40,361 nucleotides of DNA, from NCBI GenBank assembly GCA_051004815.1, contig JBPCJY010000048.1, positions 1-40,361 on the forward strand, read 5' to 3'. The DNA comes from JBBQXY01 sp051004815 (lineage in GTDB: Bacteria > Chloroflexota > Ktedonobacteria > Ktedonobacterales > Ktedonobacteraceae). Below are positions 13,423 to 21,996 of the stretch, piece by piece. Every line of letters starts with the position of its first letter. The first letter of the stretch is position 1. The notes beneath the pieces were generated by a model, which made no database searches, was not told where the DNA came from, and saw only the letters and a program-made list of their open reading frames with translations. The position numbers were made by a program, and so were the translations under genes.

Positions 13423-15051
13423 TCAGACTCCGCGAACCCGATCAATAATTGCTCTCGCCGTCGCCCAATCCACAGATGTGCCGCGCCAAGCCACATGCTG
13501 ATCGGGGCGCACAAGGAGGAGTGGGGCTTCGTAGCGTTCCTCAAGCGTCTGACCGCGTAGCTCGATCACATCCAGCGGCACTCCATAGTCTATAGCCGAC
13601 TCGATGAATGGGGCCACATCGGCATCGTCGCGGAGCCGGAGGAGCGACAACCCGTTCCCCAGCCGATCATAGAGGGACGCTCCATCTGGCAGCCACAGGT
13701 GCGGGAGTCGTGCTCCCGGTCGGGCTGTTTGCTCATAGTCCTGGCCTTCGGAAAGAGGAGACGTACCGTCGTCAATGATTACCGGCGAGGCATCGTACTG
13801 ATAGCCCAGGACGAGTCCCAGACTGTGGAACTCGCGATCTTTAGCGGCTCGAATCACCTGAGCAGCCGCATGCCGCGCTTGTTCACCAACAACGCCTGAG
13901 TCTGCTAATGCTTGATTGCCGAGTTCAGGGGCAAGTACACTCATATTCGCCGCAGCCTCCCGGATGGTTCGCTCGGCGACCGGTCGCCGTTCCGCCTCAT
14001 AGCTTGCAAGTAGACCATCGCCTCCCCAACCGTCAAGCACCGCCGCCAGCTTCCAGCCGATGTTCACGGCATCGCCGATTCCGGTGTTAAAGCCGTGTCC
14101 ACCCCACGGCGGATTCAGGTGCGCGGCATCACCAGCCAGGAAGACCCGACCGTTGTGGTAGTGGTCCGCCAGCAACATGCGAGCCGTCCATGGGTCTGTT
14201 CCAAGCACCTCGGCCTCGATCTCAGCCCCAACGAGACCACGGATCAGGGCGTGGGGATCGGCCTGCCCGATCTCAGCAGGGACACCGTTAGCGATGACCC
14301 ACCACTGATCTTCGAGATCCATCCGGCCCAGGACTCCAGGGCAGGAAGGATTGAGCACCCAGTAGTGAACTGCCGGGCCATGAGGTTGCCGCTCCGCCAA
14401 TCCAGGTGCGCGAAAGACGATGCCAAAGTTCGGACGCGAGTCTGAGGTTCCTACGTAATGAACGCCCATTGCCGCACGAACGACACTGCGTACACCATCG
14501 CAGCCGATGACGTAGGACGCCCTGACCTGCCGCTGCTCGCCTTGCTCGTTGACTATGGTCGTCTGGACGCCTTCCTCGTCCTGCTGAAGACTGTGTAGCG
14601 ACCAGCCGAGCAAGAGGTGGCACGATTCCAGATCGGTGACTGCTTCCCGCAACACCTCTTCGACCAGAGGCTGGGCGATCTGTTGCCCCGATTCCGCGAA
14701 CATGTCGGTTCGCTGCGGTGAAAGCCCCAGGCAATTCGTGAAGCGCATCACCTCGTGCCCAAGCAGTGTGGTGCAGAAGATGATGTCTTGCGACCAGTCC
14801 ACCTTGAGCGGTGCCACCTCGCGAATGCGCTCGGCCAGTCCCCAGCGACGAAAATGTTCCATTGTCCGCACATTCGTCGTCTTGGCACGCGGCCTGAGAC
14901 GCGAGACAACCAGCCTCGGCTCGACGATCAGGCACTGCACGCCTCGTCGTCCCAACTCGACTGCCGCACTCAACCCAACAGGACCACCCCCGACGATGAG
15001 AACGTGCGTCTCGTGAGGAATATCTTGACTTCTATCTGCTCTCACCATCAT
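13423..15051 (-). CDS. FAD-dependent aromatic hydroxylase (class A, PheA/TfdB/MhpA-like)
   Basis: A 542-residue flavoprotein monooxygenase that would hydroxylate an aromatic ring using NAD(P)H and oxygen. It has the Rossmann motif VLIVGGGPVGLSAA (18-30), the DG motif YVIGCDGVRSVVR and the FAD ribityl motif VFLAGDAAHLNPPWGGHGFNTGIGDAVNIGWKLA. A C-terminal thioredoxin-like region (about 440-542, LPHLWLPDGASLYDRLG...LLVRPDQHVAWRG) is typical of the phenol hydroxylase branch; no CxxC is present, as usual. The start at 15051 has GGAG immediately upstream, and the second Met is better spaced. It is last in a minus-strand run after a decarboxylase gene, so hydroxylation of a decarboxylated phenol is a reasonable guess. 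Confidence 0.88.
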   Translation of the reverse strand: MMVRADRSQDIPHETHVLIVGGGPVGLSAAVELGRRGVQCLIVEPRLVVSRLRPRAKTTNVRTMEHFRRWGLAERIREVAPLKVDWSQDIIFCTTLLGHEVMRFTNCLGLSPQRTDMFAESGQQIAQPLVEEVLREAVTDLESCHLLLGWSLHSLQQDEEGVQTTIVNEQGEQRQVRASYVIGCDGVRSVVRAAMGVHYVGTSDSRPNFGIVFRAPGLAERQPHGPAVHYWVLNPSCPGVLGRMDLEDQWWVIANGVPAEIGQADPHALIRGLVGAEIEAEVLGTDPWTARMLLADHYHNGRVFLAGDAAHLNPPWGGHGFNTGIGDAVNIGWKLAAVLDGWGGDGLLASYEAERRPVAERTIREAAANMSVLAPELGNQALADSGVVGEQARHAAAQVIRAAKDREFHSLGLVLGYQYDASPVIIDDGTSPLSEGQDYEQTARPGARLPHLWLPDGASLYDRLGNGLSLLRLRDDADVAPFIESAIDYGVPLDVIELRGQTLEERYEAPLLLVRPDQHVAWRGTSVDWATARAIIDRVRGV

Positions 15052-15083
15052 GCTCCAACGTTGCCTTTCTTCCCGAATTCAGA

Positions 15084-16085
15084 TCACATGGGTGCAAGTT
15101 TGAGCACCTTTTCGGCGTTTCCATGCGCGATTTTTTCTCTGTCGGCGGGACTGATGGGAGCGTTCTCCAGAAACGTTCTGGCTTGCTCACCCGCAATGTA
15201 GGGATAATCGACTGAATACATGATGCGATCTGCTCCCATAATTTGCAGGGTGAGCAAGAATGGGGGCAAGGTAAACATCCCACTGGGCGTGACATACATC
15301 TGTTGCAAGAAGTAGTCCGCGATAGGCCGTTGCAGATGTTTGGCTGTCCGGGTTAACATCTCAGCAAAGCGATCCAGATAAAAGGGAATCATCTCGCCCC
15401 AGTGACCAAGAATGAGTTGTAAACCGGGATAGCGATCGAACACCCCGGACAGGATCATGTGCAGCGCGTGAGTGCCGGTCTCCAGGTGCCATCCCCAGCC
15501 AGCGGTCGCAAATCTCGCGCTGACGGCTGGATCAAGACCAGCATAGCAGGCATCCTGCACCGCTTTGGGCGGGTACGACGGATGCAGATAGATGGGAACC
15601 TCCAGGGCCGCCGCCGCTTCTAGAATGGGTTGAAACAGCGGATCGTCCAGGAAAAGGCCATTGGTCCGTCCACCAATCATCGCGCCTTTGAGGCCAAGCT
15701 TCTGCACCGCACGCTCTAACTCGGCGGCGGCGGCCTTCGGGTCAGGTGTTGGTAACGTCGCAAACCCAGCGAAGCGGTCAGGATGGGTCTGGATAGTAGC
15801 TGCGAGTTGGTCATTGATCTCCCTGGCCAGCGGTACTGCTTCCGCCGCGGGAATGGCCGGCAGCCCGGCTGGCGTGTAGGAGAGAACCTGGACATCGATG
15901 CCCATCGCATCCATGCGCTGCAAGCGACCAACTCCTAGCTCTTCCAGGGGAGCGTCGGGGGGATTGTAACCCAACAGGTGAGATGCACTTTGACCAGGAA
16001 AATATTTTGCTACTGCCTTCTTGATCTCAGCAACCTGGAAGTGCTCTTCAAGCGCAATAATTTTCACCTTTTCTTTATCCTTCAT
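15084..16085 (-). CDS. Amidohydrolase-fold decarboxylase (ACMSD / gamma-resorcylate decarboxylase-like)
   Basis: A 333-residue TIM-barrel protein of the amidohydrolase_2 group. The metal-binding ExH is at residues 13-15 (IIALEEHF), followed by PIYLHPSYPP, LILGHWGEMIPFYLDRF and YSVDYPY, matching the His, His and Asp ligands of the ACMSD/gamma-resorcylate decarboxylase family. Non-oxidative removal of a carboxyl group from a hydroxyaromatic acid or muconate semialdehyde is the likely reaction. The frame opens at 16118, but the ATG at 16085 has GAGG twelve bases upstream while the earlier one has no ribosome site. It lies 32 bases before the flavin hydroxylase gene and 69 bases after the DoxX gene. 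Confidence 0.85.
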   Translation of the reverse strand: MKDKEKVKIIALEEHFQVAEIKKAVAKYFPGQSASHLLGYNPPDAPLEELGVGRLQRMDAMGIDVQVLSYTPAGLPAIPAAEAVPLAREINDQLAATIQTHPDRFAGFATLPTPDPKAAAAELERAVQKLGLKGAMIGGRTNGLFLDDPLFQPILEAAAALEVPIYLHPSYPPKAVQDACYAGLDPAVSARFATAGWGWHLETGTHALHMILSGVFDRYPGLQLILGHWGEMIPFYLDRFAEMLTRTAKHLQRPIADYFLQQMYVTPSGMFTLPPFLLTLQIMGADRIMYSVDYPYIAGEQARTFLENAPISPADREKIAHGNAEKVLKLAPM

Positions 16086-16154
16086 TTGGTAATCCTCACG
16101 GACCTGAATCATTTTCACAAAGAAAGCGAGCAGACACGTTATACACTGGCATTT

Positions 16155-16526
16155 CTACGCCTTCAATTCGTTCTTTTCAGTGAGTACCATCAGCAACCCA
16201 CTGATCAAGCCAAGATTCTTGAGAAACTGGAGCATTTGCTTCTCGCGCTCCGGCCCAGACTCTTCTTTCCAGAAGGGATGTCCCACAAGCGTCGTCGGAA
16301 CCAGGCTGCCGATCAGAAGGGCTGCGGCTAACTTGGGCATGAGGCCCAGGCTGAGGAGGAGACCAGCAAGGATCATGACCGCACCATTCAGCACTACTGC
16401 CTGCTCTGGCCGTGGTATACCTGCTGCTGCCACCAATTTAGGGCGTCCACCTGGCTTGCTAAATGCTCCCCACCCTCCATAGATGAAGATACCTGAGAGG
16501 AGCAAGCGAATTCCCGTTCGTCTCAT
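16155..16526 (-). CDS. DoxX-family membrane protein
   Basis: A 123-residue protein with four predicted helices and the DoxX pattern: RLLLSGIFIYGGWGAFSKPGG at the N-terminus, LNGAVMILAGLLLSLGLMPKLAAALLIGSLVPTTLVGHPFW, and a last helix NLGLISGLLMVL. DoxX proteins sit in the inner membrane and are linked to quinone redox chemistry or oxidative stress; the exact role here is unknown. The start codon overlaps the stop of the upstream YCII gene (ATGA), so translation is coupled. Confidence 0.85.
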   Translation of the reverse strand: MRRTGIRLLLSGIFIYGGWGAFSKPGGRPKLVAAAGIPRPEQAVVLNGAVMILAGLLLSLGLMPKLAAALLIGSLVPTTLVGHPFWKEESGPEREKQMLQFLKNLGLISGLLMVLTEKNELKA

Positions 16527-16891
16527 ACATGTGTTCCTTTTGATAGTGGATCTTCTGTCTCTTGCATCACTTGCAGTTCACGCAACGGTCTCGAAGCAAA
16601 GGTGTCAAATGCACTACTCCGCTTGGGAAAATCGGTGGCCTCGAAGGAAAAGACCTCATATTCAGCCAGTCCCATCTGTTGGAGAGGGTCTGTGGTCAGG
16701 ATCTCACGAAGTTCCTGTTCACTGGATGCTCGCGCCACAATGATCCCCCCAATTGGGGGTTCACGCCGCCCTGAGACGAGAAATCGTCCAGACTCATAGT
16801 GCCGTTGCACCCACGCGCTGTGCGGCGCAAGAAAGTGATTGATCTCGTCAAGCGGCCTTTGGAAACGAGAGATCAGAATAAACATTCGCAT
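16523..16891 (-). CDS. YCII-domain protein (muconolactone isomerase-like small fold)
   Basis: A 122-residue protein with the YCII/YciI pattern: FILISRFQRPLDEINHFLAPHSAWVQRHYESGRFLVSGRREPPIGGIIVARASSEQELREILTTDPLQQMGLAEYEVFSFEA-type order with conserved His near residue 24 and the SG...P..GG core. These small ferredoxin-like alpha/beta proteins include dehydrochlorinases and muconolactone isomerase relatives, so a small isomerase or lyase step in the catabolic pathway is plausible. It sits in the operon between the VOC and DoxX genes and overlaps the latter by four bases. Confidence 0.8.
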   Translation of the reverse strand: MRMFILISRFQRPLDEINHFLAPHSAWVQRHYESGRFLVSGRREPPIGGIIVARASSEQELREILTTDPLQQMGLAEYEVFSFEATDFPKRSSAFDTFASRPLRELQVMQETEDPLSKGTHV

Positions 16892-16933
16892 AGTGCCTCC
16901 AAATCACCAGATAACGACCTTACGTCAGCACGA

Positions 16934-17554
16934 CTACACCGGAGAGCGTGGATCGCCCAGTGGCACATGCAAGTCCAAAGAGCCAGAAGGCTGAAACTCG
17001 CCCGCGTAGGCCCGCTCGTGCAATTCGGCGAACGAGGCACCCGCCTGGCGTGCGGCCACCATCTGCTCAGGATCGACGGGCATCCCAATGGGGTTGGCGG
17101 CGAATTGCGGCGAGGTACACATCCACTCGGTGGACTCCTGCCAGCTCCCGAAGTTGTCGGCTTGCAGTTCGACGCTGTTGCCGTCGGGGTCCTCATAGTA
17201 GAATGAGGTGGTCATACCATGATCGAGGCTGGCGTGTGGCTCGATGCCCAGGGTTTTCAGACGCGAGTAGGTGTCAAGCAGATCCCCCATCGACGGGTAC
17301 TCGAAAGCACTATGATGGAAGCCATTGTGCATGAGCTTGTCAGCATCATCGCTCAACACAGGTGAGGTCAGTAACGCGAGGCGATGGTTGGCTTCGTCAT
17401 TGGTGAGCCAGGCCCCACCTGGAAACGTGTAGTTTGACTTCATGCCCACCACGGTGCCGTACCACTCAATCATCTCGTGAAAGCGCGACGTCTTCAGGTT
17501 GATGTGGTGCAAGGTAGGCCGAACGGTAGTCGTCTCTTCAGATACGTGTGACAT
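16934..17554 (-). CDS. VOC-family extradiol dioxygenase / glyoxalase-like protein
   Basis: A 206-residue vicinal-oxygen-chelate protein. The presumed metal ligands are H17 (TLHHINLKTS), H81 (NGFHHSAFEYPS) and E129 (DPDGNSVELQ), the two-His-one-Glu set of extradiol dioxygenases and glyoxalases. The length and the HHINLKTSRFHEMIEWYGTVVG start resemble small catechol-dioxygenase-like proteins; the C-terminal 70 residues form a longer tail than in glyoxalase I. The ATG at 17554 has AAAGGAG about ten bases upstream; a longer frame to 17599 has none. It follows the FAH-family gene and precedes the YCII gene. Ring cleavage of a catechol-like intermediate is the favoured but unproven role. Confidence 0.82.
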   Translation of the reverse strand: MSHVSEETTTVRPTLHHINLKTSRFHEMIEWYGTVVGMKSNYTFPGGAWLTNDEANHRLALLTSPVLSDDADKLMHNGFHHSAFEYPSMGDLLDTYSRLKTLGIEPHASLDHGMTTSFYYEDPDGNSVELQADNFGSWQESTEWMCTSPQFAANPIGMPVDPEQMVAARQAGASFAELHERAYAGEFQPSGSLDLHVPLGDPRSPV

Positions 17555-17672
17555 TTCTTTTCTCCTTTGATGTTGCTGTGATAAGAGACACCTCTTCAAT
17601 GAGACGCATCTCTACAGTGAGATGGACTCATCTCTTTTTTTTCCGCTTCTCCAGCTCTCCTCCTGCTTACGC

Positions 17673-18566
17673 CTATGCGCCCACCACAGGATTGCGAATC
17701 TGCCCAATGCCTTCGATCTCGACTTCCACGACATCCCCTTCATGCAAAAAGAGCGGAGGAGTTCGTTTGAATCCCACACCTGATGGTGTTCCCGTCGCAA
17801 TGATATCCCCAGGTTCCAGCGTCATGAGGGAACTGAGGAACGAGATGATGGTCGCCACCGAAAAGATCATCGTGGCAGTGCTGGCATGTTGAACCACCTG
17901 CCCATTGAGCCTGGTAGTCAGCGTAAGCGACTGGGGATTGGGAATCTCAGCTGCCAGCACCATTCCTGGCCCCATCGGCGCGAAGGTATCCAGGGCTTTG
18001 CCAGCTATGTACTGGCTCGTTCGCATTTGCAGGTCACGCGCACTCACATCGTTCATGATGCTATAGCCAGCCACATACTGGAGTGCTTCCTGCTCAGACA
18101 CCTCTTTACAGCGCGTGCCAATGATGACCGCTAATTCCCCTTCATAGTCGATCTGACTGCTCACGCGAGGTAAGTGAATAGGGCTGGTTGGACCAGTTAA
18201 GCTATTGCGGAACTTGGCGAAGAAGAGAGGCACCTCTGTTTGTGCTAGCCCAGCTTCATTGGCATGATCGGCATAATTGAGGCCGATGCAGATGATCTTG
18301 TCGGGATCGGGTATCGGTGGCCCGATTTCAACGGATGCGGCCCGCAACACTCCTGCCGCATCGGGACCAGCAGCAAGTGCCTCGCGAGCCTGCTTGAAGA
18401 CTTTGTCTACGGTTGTCGGTCCGGCAGCGAGTAGTTGCTTGGTCGTCGTCTCATGGAAACCATCGTGCCAAAGGGCTGCGACATCCACCACGCGACCCTC
18501 ATGTTCCACACCCGCACGCCAGTTTCCATCCGTATGACCTTGCATGCGGTAACTAACTAGTTGCAT
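17673..18566 (-). CDS. Fumarylacetoacetate hydrolase-family protein
   Basis: A 297-residue enzyme of the FAH superfamily (isomerase, decarboxylase, hydratase or C-C hydrolase on dioic keto acids). Motifs include DKIICIGLNYADHANEAG, the metal glutamate in SQIDYEGELAVIIG, GYSIMNDVSARDLQ, and the C-terminal LEPGDIIATGTPSGVGFKRTPP. In meta-cleavage pathways such proteins act on the ring-opened product. AGAGGAAC lies about ten bases before the ATG at 18566; the in-frame ATG at 18584 overlaps that ribosome site. It is first of the main run of catabolic genes (FAH, VOC, YCII, DoxX, decarboxylase, hydroxylase). Confidence 0.9.
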   Translation of the reverse strand: MQLVSYRMQGHTDGNWRAGVEHEGRVVDVAALWHDGFHETTTKQLLAAGPTTVDKVFKQAREALAAGPDAAGVLRAASVEIGPPIPDPDKIICIGLNYADHANEAGLAQTEVPLFFAKFRNSLTGPTSPIHLPRVSSQIDYEGELAVIIGTRCKEVSEQEALQYVAGYSIMNDVSARDLQMRTSQYIAGKALDTFAPMGPGMVLAAEIPNPQSLTLTTRLNGQVVQHASTATMIFSVATIISFLSSLMTLEPGDIIATGTPSGVGFKRTPPLFLHEGDVVEVEIEGIGQIRNPVVGA

Positions 18567-18698
18567 GACTATGTTCCTCTCCATACTAAGATACTGTCTC
18601 GATTAGTAATAGTCTTCCCACTGTTTCTTTGGTACTGTTCGACCAGTAAATAGTAGGCATTCCAGGTTGTACGTTTTACGCTCATGGAATGAAATGAT

Positions 18699-19583
18699 TT
18701 ACAGGCTTGATCGATGTAAACGATAGACGATGCACTCCTCGACAAAGGAGAGTATTTTCATGTAGAAGGCGCGAGCGAGCGTATGTAACTCCGCCGAATG
18801 GCCCGCCATGCGTTGCACGCCCACATCGACAAATGGCGCGGCAGTGAACATCTCGGCCACATGGCTAAGTGCCTCTGTATCAGCACGCCAGAGGTGATCA
18901 TATTCAGGAACGATGAACTGGACGGGAATACGCACGTTCGCAGCAACTTGCGGCAGACGCACGCCCCATGTTTGTGCCTCCGCAAGCTCTATCGCAGCGG
19001 TGGGAACGTCGCGTTCCGGGTCATAGTGAGCCAGTTCCTCTGGATACGACCATGCCGGCCCGTACATGGCCATGACTTTAATCGCTATATCCATCATCAC
19101 TGTTGGTGCATCACTGACTAAAGCCGCAAACGCTACTTTTGTCTGCTCATTGTAGAGTGCTCCCGATCCGGTCATATTCATGCCGAGCAGACGTTCGTGC
19201 GGGTTTTCTGCCGCGAGCAGCAAGGAAATCATCCCTCCAATCGAATGACCAATCAAAAACATCCCTGCGGATTGCTGGCCATATTCATGCCAAATCTTCT
19301 CAAGTGCCTGTCGTAGAACTGGAACCTGGCCATCGAATGAGAGTTGGTCAAATGGAACGGAAGTTGCCGCTCCATATCCAGGGCGGTCAAGCGCAAGTAT
19401 CGAGTAGCCTAACGAAGCGCAAAACTCGAACAACAATGACGGAGAAGTATCAAAATATTTACTTGTATAGGTTCCACCATGCACTGCGACAAGCAATGCT
19501 CTTGGCTGTCCATTCGTTGCTGGAAGGAAGCGTCCTGAAAGCCGTATGTTACCAGCACTTATGCTGATAGCGTGACTCGTCAT
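18699..19583 (-). CDS. Alpha/beta hydrolase
   Basis: A 294-residue serine hydrolase fold protein with the complete triad visible: oxyanion HGG at 35-37, nucleophile S114 in GHSIGG, acid D229 in VPEYDHLW and H262 in AGHSAELH. There is no signal peptide, so it is cytoplasmic. A C-C hydrolase (MhpC/BphD-like) or esterase role would suit the neighbouring ring-cleavage genes, but family membership alone cannot decide. GGGGGAAAACT precedes the ATG. It lies 80 bases downstream of the AtzA-type amidohydrolase gene, and the FAH gene follows after 132 bases. Confidence 0.85.
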   Translation of the reverse strand: MTSHAISISAGNIRLSGRFLPATNGQPRALLVAVHGGTYTSKYFDTSPSLLFEFCASLGYSILALDRPGYGAATSVPFDQLSFDGQVPVLRQALEKIWHEYGQQSAGMFLIGHSIGGMISLLLAAENPHERLLGMNMTGSGALYNEQTKVAFAALVSDAPTVMMDIAIKVMAMYGPAWSYPEELAHYDPERDVPTAAIELAEAQTWGVRLPQVAANVRIPVQFIVPEYDHLWRADTEALSHVAEMFTAAPFVDVGVQRMAGHSAELHTLARAFYMKILSFVEECIVYRLHRSSL

Positions 19584-19663
19584 AGTTTTCCCCCTGTCTT
19601 AACTCTTCACTCAACAATTGATCTGCCTCATGCTCTCTTCATCAAGGAAAATGGAAGCGTTGC

Positions 19664-21148
19664 TCACGATTCCTGGCTTGCCTGTTTCTGCGCCGCCTGG
19701 TCACGTTCTCGGTCGGAGTAGGTATATGGGTTGTCAATCAACTCAACTTCTGCCTTCTCAGGATTCATGCCCTGGTGCCAGGCTTGTTCGCCTAATTTGG
19801 ACTTCGCGTACTCAACCGTCTTCGCGACGGCCTGCCTGGTTCTGTTGAGATCAATATCGAGGAGACGGTGGTCGTACTTGACAACCTTACCATCCACCAT
19901 CACCGTATGCACGTCTCCACGACCAGCTTGAAACACGACGTGTCCGTAGGGGTGGAGCAACGGGAACATCACTGGCGACTGGTCATTTTTAATCAGGACG
20001 AGATCAGCCTTTTTACCGGGGGTGATGCTACCAATGAAGCTGTCCATCCCCAACGCTTGAGCACCACCAAGCGTCGCCCAGGTCACGACCTGCTCAGCAC
20101 GCAGATGATTGAGCATGACGGTTTCGTTGCGCTTGTGCGCTTCCCAATGCTCACGAGCACGGTCCGCGTTGAGTGTTGCACGCATCGCGGAGAACAGGTC
20201 TGCGCTCCACCACACGCTGGTGTCCATTGATAGAGAAACGGGGATGTTATGCCGCCGGAGTTGCCATGTGGGAGAGTAGCCTTGACCAGCATTATCTTCG
20301 CTCTCAGCAGACACTGATGCATGACCACCCGTGGCAGCTATACGATGATACGAGTCTTCGGATAATGTTGCCGCATGCACGTAGATGGTGGAGGGAGTCA
20401 TGAATCCATGTTCGTGCATCAAACGGATGCTATTATCATTGGTCGCACCCCAAACACCAGCGTGGGTCGTCACCGGCAGGTTGAAGTCACGCGCGACCTC
20501 GAACGCACCTTTCTCAGGGAAGGCCGGGTCGCCGGTCACGTCGAAGGCAATCTGCATACGCAGCATATCTCCACGTCCGTCAATGCGACGGCGAATGAAA
20601 TCGGCGAACTCAGGTGCCTTTGTCCACTGCCAGGGAGCACCGAGGAGGTTGCCGTAAGCGAGGACGAACCGACCCGGAACCGCTTCAAGCGCATCGGCTG
20701 CCGCATCGGCGTATTCGACCGTTTGCAAGCCATGAGACCAGTCAACCGATGTGGTGACGCCAGCATCTACGGCCTCAATCGCTGCAAGAAGGTTTCCTGC
20801 ATAAATATCCTCAGCGCGGAATATCTTGCCCCAGTTCAGGTAGTAGAACTGGAAGTAGTTCGTGAGGGTCCAGTCAGCACCAAATCCGCGGAGTGCTGTC
20901 TGCCACATATGGCGGTGCGTGTCCACCATGCCTGGCATGAGAATACCGTCGGACGCGTCGATTTCCACCGCGTCATCCGGCACGACGAGTTGTCGTCCTA
21001 CAGCCGCGATGCGCTTATCGACGACGAGGACATCGCCGCCCTCGAACATCCCAAGCGAGGGGTCAATGGTCAGTACTGTGGCGTTACGAAATACTACGGG
21101 ACGGCCTGGAGGAAAGGAATTACTGTTTGCTGCTGTGCTCTGACTCAT
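19664..21148 (-). CDS. Amidohydrolase, AtzA/TrzN/cytosine-deaminase-like
   Basis: A 494-residue metal-dependent hydrolase. The ligands are H78 and H80 (GMVDTHRHMWQ), a later His in VTTHAGVWG, YVHAATLS, and the catalytic Asp in SLSMDTSVWW. The barrel is followed by GKKADLVLI and the C-terminal beta sandwich (VHTVMVDGKVV). This branch hydrolyses C-N or C-Cl bonds on heterocycles (deaminases, triazine chlorohydrolases); the substrate is unknown. The start at 21148 has AGAGGTGAG eight bases upstream, and longer in-frame starts lack one. It is divergent from the GntR regulator, with the shared operator palindromes overlapping its promoter. Confidence 0.88.
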   Translation of the reverse strand: MSQSTAANSNSFPPGRPVVFRNATVLTIDPSLGMFEGGDVLVVDKRIAAVGRQLVVPDDAVEIDASDGILMPGMVDTHRHMWQTALRGFGADWTLTNYFQFYYLNWGKIFRAEDIYAGNLLAAIEAVDAGVTTSVDWSHGLQTVEYADAAADALEAVPGRFVLAYGNLLGAPWQWTKAPEFADFIRRRIDGRGDMLRMQIAFDVTGDPAFPEKGAFEVARDFNLPVTTHAGVWGATNDNSIRLMHEHGFMTPSTIYVHAATLSEDSYHRIAATGGHASVSAESEDNAGQGYSPTWQLRRHNIPVSLSMDTSVWWSADLFSAMRATLNADRAREHWEAHKRNETVMLNHLRAEQVVTWATLGGAQALGMDSFIGSITPGKKADLVLIKNDQSPVMFPLLHPYGHVVFQAGRGDVHTVMVDGKVVKYDHRLLDIDLNRTRQAVAKTVEYAKSKLGEQAWHQGMNPEKAEVELIDNPYTYSDRERDQAAQKQASQES

Positions 21149-21193
21149 ACTGCTCACCTCTTTGTGTCTGATTCGCCATCTAGACAAGCACGT

Positions 21194-21221
21194 TACAATA
21201 TTGTACATTATGCATAATGTA
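21194..21221. promoter_or_regulatory. Two overlapping perfect palindromes, likely GntR operators
   Basis: TACAATATTGTA (21194-21205, 12 bp) and TACATTATGCATAATGTA (21204-21221, 18 bp) are both perfect palindromes and share two bases. They lie between the divergent amidohydrolase (start 21148) and GntR regulator genes and overlap the amidohydrolase promoter. FCD-type GntR regulators usually bind such short AT-rich palindromes next to their own gene. Confidence 0.65.
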
Positions 21222-21236
21222 TAGTATCGTTGTCAA
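21207..21236 (-). promoter_or_regulatory. Promoter of the amidohydrolase gene
   Basis: On the minus strand a perfect TTGACA (21231-21236) is followed, after 18 bases, by CATAAT (21207-21212). The 18-bp palindrome covers the -10 and part of the spacer, so a bound regulator would block RNA polymerase. Confidence 0.6.
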
Positions 21237-21255
21237 GAGGGGGAGAACGAAGTAT

Positions 21256-21936
21256 ATGGATTCAATGCCACCAACAGGAAAGGGCAATACACATACCACT
21301 CTCACCAAACTCACGATAGCGGAGCAACTGGCGGCTGCGCTCCGACACGAAATCGTCACAGGACAACTTTCGGCAGGTATCAGGTTGCGCCAGGTTGAGA
21401 TCGCGCAGCGGTTTGGGGTCAGTACGACGCCCGTTCGCGAGGCATTTGGACTGCTGCAAAGTGATGGCTTGGTGCAGATCGACACCCATCGAGGCGTCAC
21501 GGTTTTCTTGCCAACGATTCAGGACCTTGTCGAACACTACGAAATTCGCATGGCTCTGGAGATGCTGGCCGCCGAGAAAGCCGCCGAACGCTTCCAGGTC
21601 CAGGATGCTCCTCCACTTGTTGCTATCCTCGATGAGATGCACACGACCAGCGAACCGGTTCGCTATGTTGAGCGGAATCAACAGTTCCACTTGAGCTTGT
21701 ACAGACTTGGGGGAAGTGTACGACTGCTCACGATGATTGAGGAATTGCGCAATGCCTCCATCGCCTACAACCATCTCTATGCAGCCGCGGACGTTCCCAG
21801 AGATGCAGAGCGTCTCGACAGGGAGCATCGTGAGATTCTTGCCGCCTGTCAGGCTGGCGACCCGGTTCGGGCGACCAATGCAGTGCGCCACCATATTCAA
21901 CAGACCATCGCTCATGTCAAGAAACTGCTTGAATAG
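21256..21936 (+). CDS. GntR-family transcriptional regulator, FCD subfamily
   Basis: A 226-residue regulator. An N-terminal winged helix-turn-helix (TIAEQLAAALRHEIVTGQLSAGIRLRQVEIAQRFGVSTTPVREAFGLLQSDGLV) is followed by an all-helical FCD ligand domain with likely metal-binding His residues (QQFHLSLY, REHREILAA, NAVRHHIQQ). Such proteins sense small carboxylates or aromatic intermediates and repress their catabolic genes. The frame is open from 21217, inside the palindrome, but GGGGGAGAAC lies upstream of the ATG at 21256, which I prefer. The second amidohydrolase gene follows after 60 bases, so regulator and enzyme are probably co-transcribed. Confidence 0.9.
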   Translation: MDSMPPTGKGNTHTTLTKLTIAEQLAAALRHEIVTGQLSAGIRLRQVEIAQRFGVSTTPVREAFGLLQSDGLVQIDTHRGVTVFLPTIQDLVEHYEIRMALEMLAAEKAAERFQVQDAPPLVAILDEMHTTSEPVRYVERNQQFHLSLYRLGGSVRLLTMIEELRNASIAYNHLYAAADVPRDAERLDREHREILAACQAGDPVRATNAVRHHIQQTIAHVKKLLE

Positions 21937-21996
21937 GGAGGCAACGTCTGAGAGGAAAAAGGCTGCTTGAGGTAATAAAGAAGGGAAATAGTAGGT

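Noticed and set aside
20375..21217. A 280-codon plus-strand open frame opposite the AtzA-like amidohydrolase
   Set aside because: It mirrors the codons of a well-supported enzyme on the other strand, lacks domain features and would end inside the regulatory palindrome.
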